From Sinorhizobium terangae (lineage in GTDB: Bacteria > Pseudomonadota > Alphaproteobacteria > Rhizobiales > Rhizobiaceae): 64,000 nt of DNA. The stretch covers positions 1 to 64,000 of the forward strand of contig NZ_WITC01000007.1 of NCBI RefSeq assembly GCF_009601505.1, written 5' to 3'. Positions 42,514 through 51,006 of this stretch are shown piece by piece. The notes below the pieces were generated by a model that ran no database searches, was not told the origin of the DNA, and was given only the letters and a program-made list of their open reading frames with translations. Every line of letters begins with the position of its first letter. Position 1 is the stretch's first letter. A program made the translations under genes and the position numbers.

Positions 42514-43735
42514 ACCCGAAGACTTGCCGCTGAAGGAACGATCGCGCTCGGGTGGTGCCCTTTCCGGATTTCGGGATGCGATTCTTTCCGGCCTGCGAAG
42601 TCCTTTCGCAACGCAGACAGGGCCGGGAGAGGCCGAACACTGCCTTCGGAGGGTTCTGCCGCTCTGTCGCCGAGCGCGGATAACGCGGGTCGCGGACCTG
42701 ACCGGGCTCGACCGGATCGGCCTCCCGGTCGTCCAGGTGGTTCGGCCGGCAGCGCTCTCGGAAGTGACGTCTCTCGGGCGCGGCCTCGCCATGTCGGAGG
42801 CGGCGTTGGGTGCGATCATGGAATCGCTTGAGCGGTTCTTCGCCGAGTCCGTTCCAGCCGAGCGCGTTTTCCTCGCCTCTGCCGACGACATCGGACTGGC
42901 GGAAGGGCTGTTTGAACAGCTTCTGGCACCCGGGGTCGGCTCGAACTGGCGGACCAGGGAGATCCATTGGATCACCGGGATCGACATCGCCACCGGGGCC
43001 GCTGAGCCTGTTCCCCTTGAACTTGTACATACCCGCTATACCGAGCCGCCGCCCGCCCGAGACGGCCTGTTCATCCGTACGACGACCGGTCTTGCCTGCC
43101 ATACGTCGGCCTATGGCGCATTCCTGCACGGGCTGTTCGAATGCATCGAGCGCGACGCCATGGCGCGTGCCTTCGCCACGCATGGCTTCTTCGATCGCAT
43201 GCGGATCGCCCCCTCGGGGTTGGGGGACCGTGTCGACCGCATAGGATCTGTTGCTGGGGAGTGCGGGGTATCGTTCGGCTTGTGGCTGGCGCCCTCGCCA
43301 ACCGGTGTTCCAGTCGTCTGGTGCCAGGCGATCGAAACGGGGCCCGGCGAACCAATCCTGGCACTCCCGACCGAGGGCTATGCGGCGGGTCCAAGCGTCG
43401 CTGCAGCCGCGGCGAGCGCGATGCTGGAGGCGCTCTCGGCGCGCGCCGGCGCGATATCGGGCGCTCGCGACGACCAGACCCGAGGCCACTATCGAAGAAG
43501 CATGGACGCGGTCGTTTCCCAGGCGCGCCAACTCATTGTCGAGCGAGCGTCCACGGCGCGATATGTTTCGGGCGAAGTACCGATCGTCGACGATCTTGCT
43601 GCGCTCATCGAGAAAACAATGGCGGCACGAGTTGGACCTATACTGGCAGTGCCGGTGGGTTCCGACTGCGAAACGGGCGTGCACTGCGTGAGGGTCATCC
43701 TGCCGGGAGCGACGCCCTTTTCCATTCTGCGATGA
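42497..43735 (+). CDS. YcaO-domain enzyme (TfuA-associated)
   Basis: YcaO enzymes use ATP to phosphorylate a backbone amide; with TfuA they typically make thioamides. The 412-residue protein shows RITRVADLTGLDRIGLPVVQ, then SLGRGLAMSEAALGAIMESL (about residues 92-112; Glu residues for ATP-Mg), RTTTGLACHTSAYGAFLHGL and FECIERDAMA (about 214-223). It ends LPGATPFSILR, without the PxPxP tail of azoline-forming YcaOs. The start is uncertain: TTG at 42497 has GGGAG seven bases before it and overlaps the regulator gene by 17 bases; TTG at 42524 is an alternative. The open frame further upstream is in the regulator gene and is not used. TfuA follows at once. Confidence 0.88.
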   Translation: MSSSVEPEDLPLKERSRSGGALSGFRDAILSGLRSPFATQTGPGEAEHCLRRVLPLCRRARITRVADLTGLDRIGLPVVQVVRPAALSEVTSLGRGLAMSEAALGAIMESLERFFAESVPAERVFLASADDIGLAEGLFEQLLAPGVGSNWRTREIHWITGIDIATGAAEPVPLELVHTRYTEPPPARDGLFIRTTTGLACHTSAYGAFLHGLFECIERDAMARAFATHGFFDRMRIAPSGLGDRVDRIGSVAGECGVSFGLWLAPSPTGVPVVWCQAIETGPGEPILALPTEGYAAGPSVAAAAASAMLEALSARAGAISGARDDQTRGHYRRSMDAVVSQARQLIVERASTARYVSGEVPIVDDLAALIEKTMAARVGPILAVPVGSDCETGVHCVRVILPGATPFSILR

Positions 43736-43743
43736 GGATGACA

Positions 43744-44511
43744 ATGAGCGATACGAGCGATCAGGGCCCGATCCTGGTGTTTCTCGGACCGACACTGAGG
43801 CTCGCGGAAGCGGAGGCAGTGCTCGACGCCATCTATCTGCAGCCTGTCGCCCAGGGCGACATTCTGCTTGCCGCCCATGCATTTCACCCGCGCGCGATGG
43901 TTCTGATCGACGGACAATTCGAAGACCGGCCGGCCGTGCGGCACAAGGAAATCCTATGGGCAATGGCGCAAGGAATCACAGTGATCGGCGCCGCCAGTAT
44001 GGGAGCGCTTAGGGCGGCGGAACTCAGCAACTTCGGCATGGTCGGCGTCGGCCTCATCTATCGGTGGTATCGGCGCTGGCGGCTTGCGCCGGACGATGCG
44101 GTTGCCGTTCATTCGGGCCCTGCCGAACTGGGCTTTCCACCACTGACGGACTCGCTCGTTGATATTCAGCGAACATTGTCGAGCCTGATGCGCCGTGGCC
44201 TTATCGGAGCCGAGGAGCGTCGTCTGCTCACAACGATCGCGCGAGAGATGAACTTTCGGGAACGCTCGTTCGATGCAGTCTTGCGGACCGGCGGGTGGCG
44301 GGACGACGAGGCCAAGAGGCTGAGAAATGATATCGTAAGGCAGAAGAAGCGCGACGCGCTTCTTGCTCTGCAATGCGCTTCAGATCTTGCAATGCAACGT
44401 GAAAGCGTGCGCGCGCCTGATTCCTGGGTCGCGACGAATACCTTCATGCGGGACCTCGAGGCGGGCGGCATTGACTCAAATTTAGTGAACACTTATAAAT
44501 TGAATCTCTAA
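43744..44511 (+). CDS. TfuA-like protein
   Basis: Partner of YcaO, thought to supply sulfide or help recognise the substrate in thioamide formation; named after a trifolitoxin gene of Rhizobium leguminosarum. The 255-residue protein has ILVFLGPTLRLAEAEAVLDA, GDILLAAHAFHPRAMVLIDG, HKEILWAMAQGITVIGAASM and GALRAAELSNFGMVGVGLIY, the TfuA core. The second half is helical and Arg-rich. Three ATG codons (43732, 43738, 43744) lie at the YcaO stop; 43744 has GAGG at the best distance. The next gene begins within about 35 bases. Confidence 0.9.
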   Translation: MSDTSDQGPILVFLGPTLRLAEAEAVLDAIYLQPVAQGDILLAAHAFHPRAMVLIDGQFEDRPAVRHKEILWAMAQGITVIGAASMGALRAAELSNFGMVGVGLIYRWYRRWRLAPDDAVAVHSGPAELGFPPLTDSLVDIQRTLSSLMRRGLIGAEERRLLTTIAREMNFRERSFDAVLRTGGWRDDEAKRLRNDIVRQKKRDALLALQCASDLAMQRESVRAPDSWVATNTFMRDLEAGGIDSNLVNTYKLNL

Positions 44512-44544
44512 TTGCCAGATTTTCCATCGGGGGGCGATTGTGCA

Positions 44545-45729
44545 ATGCGTCTGCCTGGGGACGATGCCCTCGGATCGGCAAACGCGCGTCTTGGCACGCG
44601 CTTCTGGATATATCCCCAGCCCCCGTTCATCCCCGGATATGAGCAACCGGATCGTGTGTGGCTGTCGATACCGCGGGACGAAATCGGCGAGGGGCCGAGC
44701 GATTTGACCGTCTACGTGGTCGATCCGCTCGTTGACAAGCAGCCTTACGGTTTCAATCAATTCCCGCCCTTCGATGGAGCGAAGCGTCTGCCGGCAATGC
44801 CTGGCCCGGATCGCCACTTCGACAATCTGTCACCCAACTCAAGGGCGTTTCTCAGCGTACATGCCTATGCCTGCGTGCGTTTCGTCCTTGACATTTGGCA
44901 GAGCTATCTGGGTCACCCGATCCGGTGGTTTTTTGCGCAGACCTTTCCGAGACTTGAGATCATCGCCTTTGTAAACTGGGACAACGCCCACGCGGGCTAC
45001 GGTTTCCTGGAACTGGGGTGTTCCGACGTCGAGGGTATAAGGCGGCCGTACGCGTTGAATTTCGACACGATCGCGCATGAAATCGGTCACATTATCCTCC
45101 TTTCCGAGACGGGGATCCCGACGGCCCCTCTGCGTGACAGCGACTTCTTTGCATTTTCCGAAGCCTTTTCGGACGTGGTGTCACTGATCTCGTTTCTGCA
45201 GTTCGACTCCGCCATCGACCGGCTGCTGCGCCGAACGAGAGGCAATCTGCTGCTTTACAACGAGCTCAATCGGTTTGCGGAAACGAGTCCCGAGACCCAG
45301 ATCCGTCTTGCCACCAATTTTCGCCGCATGTCCGAGACGACGCGCGAAGTGCACGACCGGGCGCTCCCTTTCATCGGCGCCATCTTCGACACCATCGTCG
45401 AGCTTTATCATCGGGAACTGGTTGAGCGCGACTGCGCCGACACGCGGCTTCTGGATTTCGATATTCGAGATTTGGAACAGGATGAATTCGACCGTTTCCG
45501 CCAGATGACGGCGGCGGCCTTCCAGGTCAAACCGATGTTCTTCAGATTGGCGCTGACCGCTGCCCGCGATGCAGTCGGACAAGCGCTTGCGGGGGCGCTG
45601 CCGACACTCGATCCAGACACGTTGCGGCTCGATCAGGCGGCAAATGCTGTCATTTCCGCCGCAAGCGGGGCGACCGCCGAACTGCTGGAAGCCAATTTCG
45701 CATGGCGTGAGATCATCAGTCAAAGATAG
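44545..45729 (+). CDS. HExxH zinc metallopeptidase-like protein in the YcaO-TfuA operon
   Basis: A 394-residue protein without signal peptide. HEIGH at residues 178-182 is an HExxH zinc site, and Glu206 in FSEAFSDVV fits a gluzincin third ligand. Text VYVVDPLVDKQPY, then FLSVHAYACVRFVLDIWQSY before the site, and RRTRGNLLLYNELNRFA and REVHDRALPFIGAIFDTIVE after it, corresponds in order and spacing to the 711-residue protein at 19486-21621. It lacks that protein's C-terminal extension. The ATG at 44545 follows GGGGGG by about 11 bases; a TTG right after the TfuA stop (44512) is possible. Likely a protease for the modified or unmodified substrate; not established. Confidence 0.72.
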   Translation: MRLPGDDALGSANARLGTRFWIYPQPPFIPGYEQPDRVWLSIPRDEIGEGPSDLTVYVVDPLVDKQPYGFNQFPPFDGAKRLPAMPGPDRHFDNLSPNSRAFLSVHAYACVRFVLDIWQSYLGHPIRWFFAQTFPRLEIIAFVNWDNAHAGYGFLELGCSDVEGIRRPYALNFDTIAHEIGHIILLSETGIPTAPLRDSDFFAFSEAFSDVVSLISFLQFDSAIDRLLRRTRGNLLLYNELNRFAETSPETQIRLATNFRRMSETTREVHDRALPFIGAIFDTIVELYHRELVERDCADTRLLDFDIRDLEQDEFDRFRQMTAAAFQVKPMFFRLALTAARDAVGQALAGALPTLDPDTLRLDQAANAVISAASGATAELLEANFAWREIISQR

Positions 45730-45749
45730 AGCTGGGAAAGGAGTGGAGC

Positions 45750-46475
45750 ATGAGTGATTGCTGTGGAAATCCAAGTTTGTTCACTGACCCGGGTGAGATA
45801 ACGGGACGTACGGGTCCCTACAATCCCGGAGAAATAAGGCTCTACGGAAGGCCCGGTAATATCGTTAGAAAGCCAAAAGATTCAGTCGAAGCGCATGCTT
45901 ATTATAAGGAAAAAATCGGAGAACTTTTGGGAAAAAATCCAAAAATTTCACCCGATAATTACGGTGATTTTATCGAAGTGATGGAAGTTGTTATTGAAGA
46001 TTTGCTTAACAAAACAGTAATTTCTGCAGACAACGTTATTGTTGGGGTAATAGCATCTAAATATTTCCATTATTTATCCGTTTCCACTGGGGTGAGCGAG
46101 GGCTTTGAAAGCGTTGGAGTAATTTATGGCTATGCCTATGAAGGGCATTGCTACAAACTCCCCAAGCCGCAAATCATGATTCTACCTGTCTCCCCGCACA
46201 AAATCGTCGCGGCGAAATGTGAATGCGAACGCGAAACCGAAGACGAGCGTGGGAGTGAGCGCAAACATGATTGCAACTGCGGATGGGAGTGTGGATACAG
46301 CGCCAAGCTTGGCTATGTCGTTTGGTCAGTCGACAAACTGGAGCAGGCGGTGGCTCTCGACGTTCGCTCAGATGACCTGAAAACGTTGATCCTGGACGAG
46401 AACATGCCGGGGAACCGCTCGCCACTGGCCTATGCGCAGGCGATGTCGCTGGCGCCGCAGCGCCAACGCGATTGA
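45750..46475 (+). CDS. AT-rich, Cys-rich protein of unknown family in the YcaO-TfuA operon
   Basis: A 241-residue protein, not recognised. Eight Cys: Cys4-Cys5 at the start, Cys134, and a cluster Cys157, 159, 175, 177, 181 (pattern CECE ... CNCGWEC). The N-terminus repeats PGEI and G-R-P/T-G turns (PGEITGRTGPYNPGEIRLYG). The middle is helical and hydrophobic. Bases 45770-46200 are clearly richer in A and T than all neighbours, with codons such as TTA, AAA and ATA that the rest avoids, which points to foreign origin. AAAGGAG stands eight bases before the ATG; the gene follows the zincin by 20 bases. It is a candidate substrate or immunity/partner protein of the system; no function is shown. 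Confidence 0.75.
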   Translation: MSDCCGNPSLFTDPGEITGRTGPYNPGEIRLYGRPGNIVRKPKDSVEAHAYYKEKIGELLGKNPKISPDNYGDFIEVMEVVIEDLLNKTVISADNVIVGVIASKYFHYLSVSTGVSEGFESVGVIYGYAYEGHCYKLPKPQIMILPVSPHKIVAAKCECERETEDERGSERKHDCNCGWECGYSAKLGYVVWSVDKLEQAVALDVRSDDLKTLILDENMPGNRSPLAYAQAMSLAPQRQRD

Positions 46476-46644
46476 TGTCTTGGCAGGTCGCTCGACGCGG
46501 CGGCCAACACCCGTCGGGCGCATCGTCTTTACGAGCAACGTCGATATCGATGCGGCATCGACGTTCTATCTCACGCCAGCCAACCGGGATGCCGCCAGGC
46601 GTCGCCGGAATCTCGTCGTTCTTCAAAAACGCGCGCGCAAAGCG

Positions 46645-48270
46645 TTACGCGACCTTCTCGCCGGAAAAGAAACGAGGTGCGCCAACGGTGGTCCGCGCGA
46701 GCGAAGTGTCCGCCAGTTGGAAGTGCGCGATCAGTTCGCGCAGCCGGGCCGCCGCGTCGGCGAGCGCTGCGCCCGCCGCGGTCGCTTCCTCGACCATTGT
46801 TGCGTTCCTTTGGGTAACCTGGTCCATTTGGGTGACCGCGGAATTGACGCCGGCGAGGTCCGATGATTGTTCGCGCGCCGAGAGCGCGACTGCGTCCATG
46901 TGTTCGTTGACGGTCACGATATAGTTCTCGATCGCACGCAGCGTTGCGCCGGTCTCGCTGACAAGCTTCACTCCGTTCTGGATCTCGGCACTCGAATTGC
47001 GGATGAGTTCCTTGATCTCCTTGGCTGCCTGCGCCGAGCGTTGCGCCAGTTCGCGTACTTCCTGCGCGACGACGGCAAATCCCTTGCCCGCTTCGCCCGC
47101 CCGCGCGGCCTCCACGCCGGCATTCAATGCGAGCAGATTGGTCTGGAAGGCGATATCGTCGATGACGCCGATAATGCCGGAGATCTGCGTCGACGACTGT
47201 TCGATCCGGCCCATGGCGTCGACGGCTTCGGAGACGATTCTGCCGGACTGCAGGGCGCTGCTATTGGCCTGAGCCGCGACGAGGCGGGCTTCCTCCGCCC
47301 GTTTGGATGCGTGGGTGACATTGGCGGTGATCTGATCAAGAGCGGCTGCGGTCTCTTCCAGAAACGCCGCCTGCCGTTCGGTGCGTGTCGAAAGCTCGCT
47401 TGAGCTCCGGCTGATATCGTGCGAGTTGCCGTCGATAGCGGCTGCCGCGTGTGCCACGCCTTTCAAGGTTTCGCTGAGCTGCGAGACCGCTCCGTTCAGG
47501 TCGTGGCGAAGCGCCTCGAAATCCGGGGCGAAGGGTTCGGTGAGCTGAAAGGCGAGATCGCCCGCTGCCAGCCGGCGCAGGCCGGTGGCAAGCCCTGCCG
47601 TTGCCTCTTGCAGGCGCATCTGAGCGGTCTCGTCCGCTTCCGCCGTCAAACGCACGCGCTCGGCTTCGGCCGCGAGGTCGGCAGCCCTTGCCTGCTCGGC
47701 CAGCGCTGCGTTCTGGCGATGAGCCTCCTCTGCTTCGTGCGTCGCCTTTTCCGCCGAGACCAATGCGGAGACCAGCGAAAAGACCATCGCGATGAGAACC
47801 GCGCTTTCCAGCGTCAGGATGACTGCATGGAGCAGCACGCGCGAAAAATCGGAACTTTGCGGGAAAACCGCGAAGGGCGAGACGAAATAGAGAAGCAGAT
47901 GATGAACGCTGACCAGCACCGCATAGCCGACGATTGCGCGCCAATCGATCCAGGCGGCGCAGATCGCAAGGCTGGCGAAGAAATACATGTGCATGTCGAT
48001 CTGCAGCGGCGAGCCGGAGAAGGCGAAGACGAGCAGGGCAACGGTGGCGGCGTGAGCCATTGCCGTCACGATCCGGGTTGTCGGCCCCGTCCTGTCGCGG
48101 ATCCAGCCGACGGTTGCCGATACCACGATGACTACCGCGGCGCCGACGGCGAAGCGGTCGAAGCCGTCCGCGCGCATGACAGTCGTAATAGTGATCAGTG
48201 CGACGTTGATCCAAAGGAGCGCGATGATCCCCGGCGACACCTTTTGGCGAATTTCTTCGAGAGCGCTCAT
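46645..48270 (-). CDS. Methyl-accepting chemotaxis protein with polytopic membrane sensor
   Basis: A 541-residue chemoreceptor. The N-terminal 200 residues hold several hydrophobic helices without a large periplasmic domain ([55 protein letters not shown]), so it may sense membrane-linked or energy signals. A linker coiled coil and HAMP-like region follow, then the signalling hairpin with [20 protein letters not shown] and [19 protein letters not shown] (about residues 370-400). No NWETF-type CheR tail. The ATG at 48270 overlaps the stop of the small gene upstream. Confidence 0.93.
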   Translation of the reverse strand: MSALEEIRQKVSPGIIALLWINVALITITTVMRADGFDRFAVGAAVVIVVSATVGWIRDRTGPTTRIVTAMAHAATVALLVFAFSGSPLQIDMHMYFFASLAICAAWIDWRAIVGYAVLVSVHHLLLYFVSPFAVFPQSSDFSRVLLHAVILTLESAVLIAMVFSLVSALVSAEKATHEAEEAHRQNAALAEQARAADLAAEAERVRLTAEADETAQMRLQEATAGLATGLRRLAAGDLAFQLTEPFAPDFEALRHDLNGAVSQLSETLKGVAHAAAAIDGNSHDISRSSSELSTRTERQAAFLEETAAALDQITANVTHASKRAEEARLVAAQANSSALQSGRIVSEAVDAMGRIEQSSTQISGIIGVIDDIAFQTNLLALNAGVEAARAGEAGKGFAVVAQEVRELAQRSAQAAKEIKELIRNSSAEIQNGVKLVSETGATLRAIENYIVTVNEHMDAVALSAREQSSDLAGVNSAVTQMDQVTQRNATMVEEATAAGAALADAAARLRELIAHFQLADTSLARTTVGAPRFFSGEKVA

Positions 48271-48566
48271 TTTAAACTTTCCTGCGAGCAAGCGGCGGAG
48301 AGGCTTGCGTTGAGAACGAGCAGTGCGCCGGCGCGAAGCAACCTCGCCGGGAAATCTTCGGAGTTGGCATGCGCCAGCGAAATCCACGGCAGCCCCCCGC
48401 TGCCGACGAAGGAACCGCCGGCGGCAGCAATAAGCGATATGGCCTTTTGCGGCGGGTCGTTCGGATGCGTGACCACAAGCACGAAGGGGCCGCGGGGCAT
48501 TGCCCAAGCGGACAGGGCAAGAAGAACGAAGAGCAGAAAATGGAGGCAAAGCGCTGTTTTGTTGAC
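48267..48566 (-). CDS. Small exported protein coupled to the chemoreceptor
   Basis: A 99-residue protein starting with GTG at 48566. A signal sequence ([19 protein letters not shown]) is followed by [38 protein letters not shown] and a hydrophobic end [16 protein letters not shown]. Its TGA lies inside the ATGA shared with the chemoreceptor start, so the two are translated together. An upstream in-frame ATG (48611) is less likely since it would bury the signal peptide. No family is known; a periplasmic partner of the receptor is a reasonable hypothesis. Confidence 0.65.
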   Translation of the reverse strand, partial: VNKTALCLHFLLFVLLALSAWAMPRGPFVLVVTHPNDPPQKAISLIAAAGGSFVGSGGLPWISLAHANSEDFPARLLRAGALLVLNASLSAACSQESLK

Positions 48567-48646
48567 CGGACGTTCCCCGCGCCGTCCGTGATCATCCTGG
48601 GGGATCGCCATGGTGGTATTTTCCCGTGCTCCTCTACCGCACGTTT

Positions 48647-48738
48647 TCCTTAAAACCTACTCGATTTAAGGATAAAACATGCAGCAATTCAAAGTGCTAC
48701 AGTGCCTTGCTCGTCTGATAAGACGCGCGGCGCTGTAG
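48647..48738. repeat. Intergenic mosaic repeat, copy 3 of 3
   Basis: Starts with CCTTAAA and its partner TTTAAGG, then the shared core ACATGCAGCAATTCAAAGTG, CTACAG and the closing GGCGCTGTAG. Same element as at 5773-5872 and 29343-29432. The remaining part of the gap up to 49061 shows no gene. Confidence 0.75.
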
Positions 48739-49061
48739 AGGTCTGTTCCGCAACGAAGCGTTTCCCTGTCCGCAAGTTGCGCGTCCAGAATTTGCCAAAA
48801 TGATTGATTTAGCGTTAAGCGGCTAAAGGTGAGAGCAAGTTGTTTCTCGCGTTGCGCCGGTCATCTTAGCGGATGATTCTTCCGCGTCAGGTTCGCTCTA
48901 CATGGATAAAGCTGTGGCGATCGCACGAAGACGGGGCGTTGCGTTCAAAGGGGACAGTAACGCACTCTTGATCCAGAGGCGGGGTACATGAAGCTGGGCT
49001 TCTCTTCTTGCCCGTTCCCTTGAACGTGCAAGGCGCATAACAATCACAGGCGGCCGCGCGC

Positions 49062-49415
49062 CTACTGAAGATGGCCGTCGCCGCTGCGGTCGGCGGCCTT
49101 GAAATCGGCCATGACCCTGTTCAGGAACTCGCTCTGGGTGAGCCTGCCGTCGCGGTTGGCGTCAGTGGCGGCAAATTGTTGCGCGTTCAGAAGCTGGCCC
49201 ACTTCTTCTTTGCGCAGGCTGCCGTCCTTGTTCTTGTCCAGGCTCGCGAAAGCGGAGGTCATGAAGGACTCGTACTCGGACTGGTCGACCGCGCCATTCC
49301 TGTTGCGGTCGAGCCGATCCATCTGGCCCTGGTTCATGGCCGCCGGCCGATCCTGCGCCGCGGCCGCAATGGCCTGTGAAAGTGCGAATGCGGCCAGCAG
49401 CACTATCCTTTTCAT
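49062..49415 (-). CDS. Exported EF-hand calcium-binding protein
   Basis: A 117-residue periplasmic protein. Signal peptide at residues 1-21 (LLAAFALSQAIAAAA). Three complete EF-hand loops: 36-47 (DRNRNGAVDQSE), 60-71 (DKNKDGSLRKEE), 85-96 (DANRDGRLTQSE), and a fourth that starts at 109 (DRSGDGHLQ) and is cut short by the stop codon. Such proteins buffer or sense Ca2+ outside the cytoplasm. The ATG at 49415 is set by the signal peptide. It follows the glycine-zipper lipoprotein gene by 17 bases in the same direction, so the two may be one operon. Confidence 0.9.
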   Translation of the reverse strand: MKRIVLLAAFALSQAIAAAAQDRPAAMNQGQMDRLDRNRNGAVDQSEYESFMTSAFASLDKNKDGSLRKEEVGQLLNAQQFAATDANRDGRLTQSEFLNRVMADFKAADRSGDGHLQ

Positions 49416-49432
49416 GATCCCGGCCCCTCGCA

Positions 49433-49672
49433 TCAATAGCAGGTCAAGGCATTGCCGCCTGCCGCGCCCAGCGTGGCGCCGGAGCCAACAGCCCAGAGTT
49501 GGCCGGTTCCCGCGCCAATGGTCGAGCCGACCAGGCCGCCGACAACCGCTCCGCCGACTGTACCGGCGATGCAGCCGAACTCGCCAGCGCGGGTGCTGGA
49601 GGTCGTCATGGACTGGCAACCGGACAAAGCGAAGCCGCCTGCGAGAAGGATCATTACAGTGAGCTTGTTCAT
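49433..49672 (-). CDS. Glycine-zipper outer-membrane lipoprotein-like protein
   Basis: A 79-residue protein with a lipoprotein signal (MILLAGGFALSGC, lipobox LSGC, lipidated Cys19) and a glycine-zipper helix (GTVGGAVVGGLVGSTIGAGT) that would insert in or span a membrane. Ends GGNALTCY. The ATG at 49672 has GGAGGAAAAG before it. Related to SlyB/Rick_17kDa-like small lipoproteins, which help envelope stability. Upstream neighbour of the EF-hand gene. Confidence 0.85.
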   Translation of the reverse strand: MNKLTVMILLAGGFALSGCQSMTTSSTRAGEFGCIAGTVGGAVVGGLVGSTIGAGTGQLWAVGSGATLGAAGGNALTCY

Positions 49673-49964
49673 CTTTTCCTCCAAGTATATCCGCGCGCAT
49701 GCAATAAAGATCGGCGGACGCGCCATTTTCTGGCGCCGGATGGAAATAAGCTTCTGAATATGCATCTCGGCTAGCGAGAAGCTCTTCTGCTCGGTCAGAA
49801 GCATATCGCTGGCAAGACATGCGGGTCGTCGTTAAAGACGTGCCTGGCCGTGCCCAAATGTTACTGCCGCACCGGGGCGGTGACAATTGTCAGGGCCTAT
49901 TCCGCTCGTCAAATATTACGACAGGTTGTATCGGTTTGTGGTCGGCCTGAACGTTTTTTCTTCC

Positions 49965-50630
49965 CTACTCCGATGCAATGAGGCCGGCGAGAACGGCCTT
50001 GGCGACGGCTTGAAAGCGATTGTGTGCGCCGAACTTGCGGATGATCCCGGATTCCAGCGTGAGCGCCGCGGTCAGGTCCATGTCCATCAGCTCGGCTATG
50101 CGGGAGGCGGGATAGCCTACGGCCATGAAACCGAGGCAATTGGACTCGATCGGCGACAGGTGGACATTCTCCGCTCCCGTCGGATCGTCTTCGCCCTCCA
50201 CCGATCTCGCTTCGAGCAACTCGGCGATCTTTTGCATCTGACGGCGCAGGATCGATTGCTGGGCGGCGAGCTCGCGGCGACGGGCCTGCAAGGCGGCGTC
50301 GAACAACTCGTCGGCGCGCGCCTGGCTTTCGGCGCGATCAAGTCCCGCCATCAGCTCCTGGATCGCGGCGATCGGCATGTCGATCTCCCGGCAGGCATTG
50401 ATCACCGCCATGCGACGGACATGATCCTCGCCATAAACGCGCATCGGTCCCATGCGGGCTGCGGTCAGCAGGCCCTTCTCCTCGTAGAAATGCAATGTCC
50501 GGTGCGTCACCCCGAAAACCTCCGCCATCTCGGCGATGGCGAGCCGGTCGTCCTGACCATGGTAGGGCACGGGCAGTTGCGGCAGAAAGCCGAAAGTGTC
50601 GTCTGCGTGTTTTCTGGAATCCTGCGACAT
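49965..50630 (-). CDS. MerR-type regulator with C-terminal LuxR-type helix-turn-helix
   Basis: A 221-residue transcription regulator with two DNA-binding modules. Residues about 28-80 are a MerR winged helix (LAIAEMAEVFGVTHRTLHFY, MRVYGEDHVRRM), followed by a long coiled coil (LFDAALQARRRELAAQQSIL). Residues about 157-215 are a GerE/LuxR-type helix-turn-helix (LSPIESNCLGFMAVGYPASR, FGAHNRFQAVAKAVLAGLI). The Cys that MerR proteins use for metals is absent, so a small-molecule or protein signal is likely. The ATG at 50630 gives the natural start MSQDSRKHADD. The 376 bases before it have no gene. Confidence 0.85.
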   Translation of the reverse strand: MSQDSRKHADDTFGFLPQLPVPYHGQDDRLAIAEMAEVFGVTHRTLHFYEEKGLLTAARMGPMRVYGEDHVRRMAVINACREIDMPIAAIQELMAGLDRAESQARADELFDAALQARRRELAAQQSILRRQMQKIAELLEARSVEGEDDPTGAENVHLSPIESNCLGFMAVGYPASRIAELMDMDLTAALTLESGIIRKFGAHNRFQAVAKAVLAGLIASE

Positions 50631-51006
50631 TTCCAATGTCCCCCGTTCCGAGCGTCGCAACCCGCCAGCCCTGTGGCGGAGACCGTTCGTCCAGCCAAGC
50701 GTCCGGCCGGTTGTGGACCTCGACACCTGCTGCTCGTGGGACACATCCGTGCGCAAGCACGGCTACTGCTGACCAATGTGCAGGCCTGCGACGAAACCGG
50801 TCGCCACAGGTCCGTTAGCTGGAGCCCCGTCACGCATTCGCCCGAACGCGCGGTGCTCCAGTGAGCAACCCGGCATGAAATCCAACGCACGCACTCACGG
50901 TAAGTGCGAATCACTCAAATGAACAGTCCTTAATATTGCAGGAAAAACGCAGCTTCGGACTGAGTGCAGTGGGGCACACGGACTCATCCATTGCGCGCGA
51001 CATGCG

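Noticed and set aside
46174-46626. 150-codon minus-strand frame opposite the Cys-rich gene
   Set aside because: Antisense of the end of the Cys-rich gene with no motif; the gap 46476-46644 shows no supported gene.
50507-50914. 135-codon minus-strand frame in the gap before the MerR-LuxR gene
   Set aside because: It overlaps the regulator start in another frame, is Cys/Arg/Ser-rich without domain pattern, and has no ribosome site.
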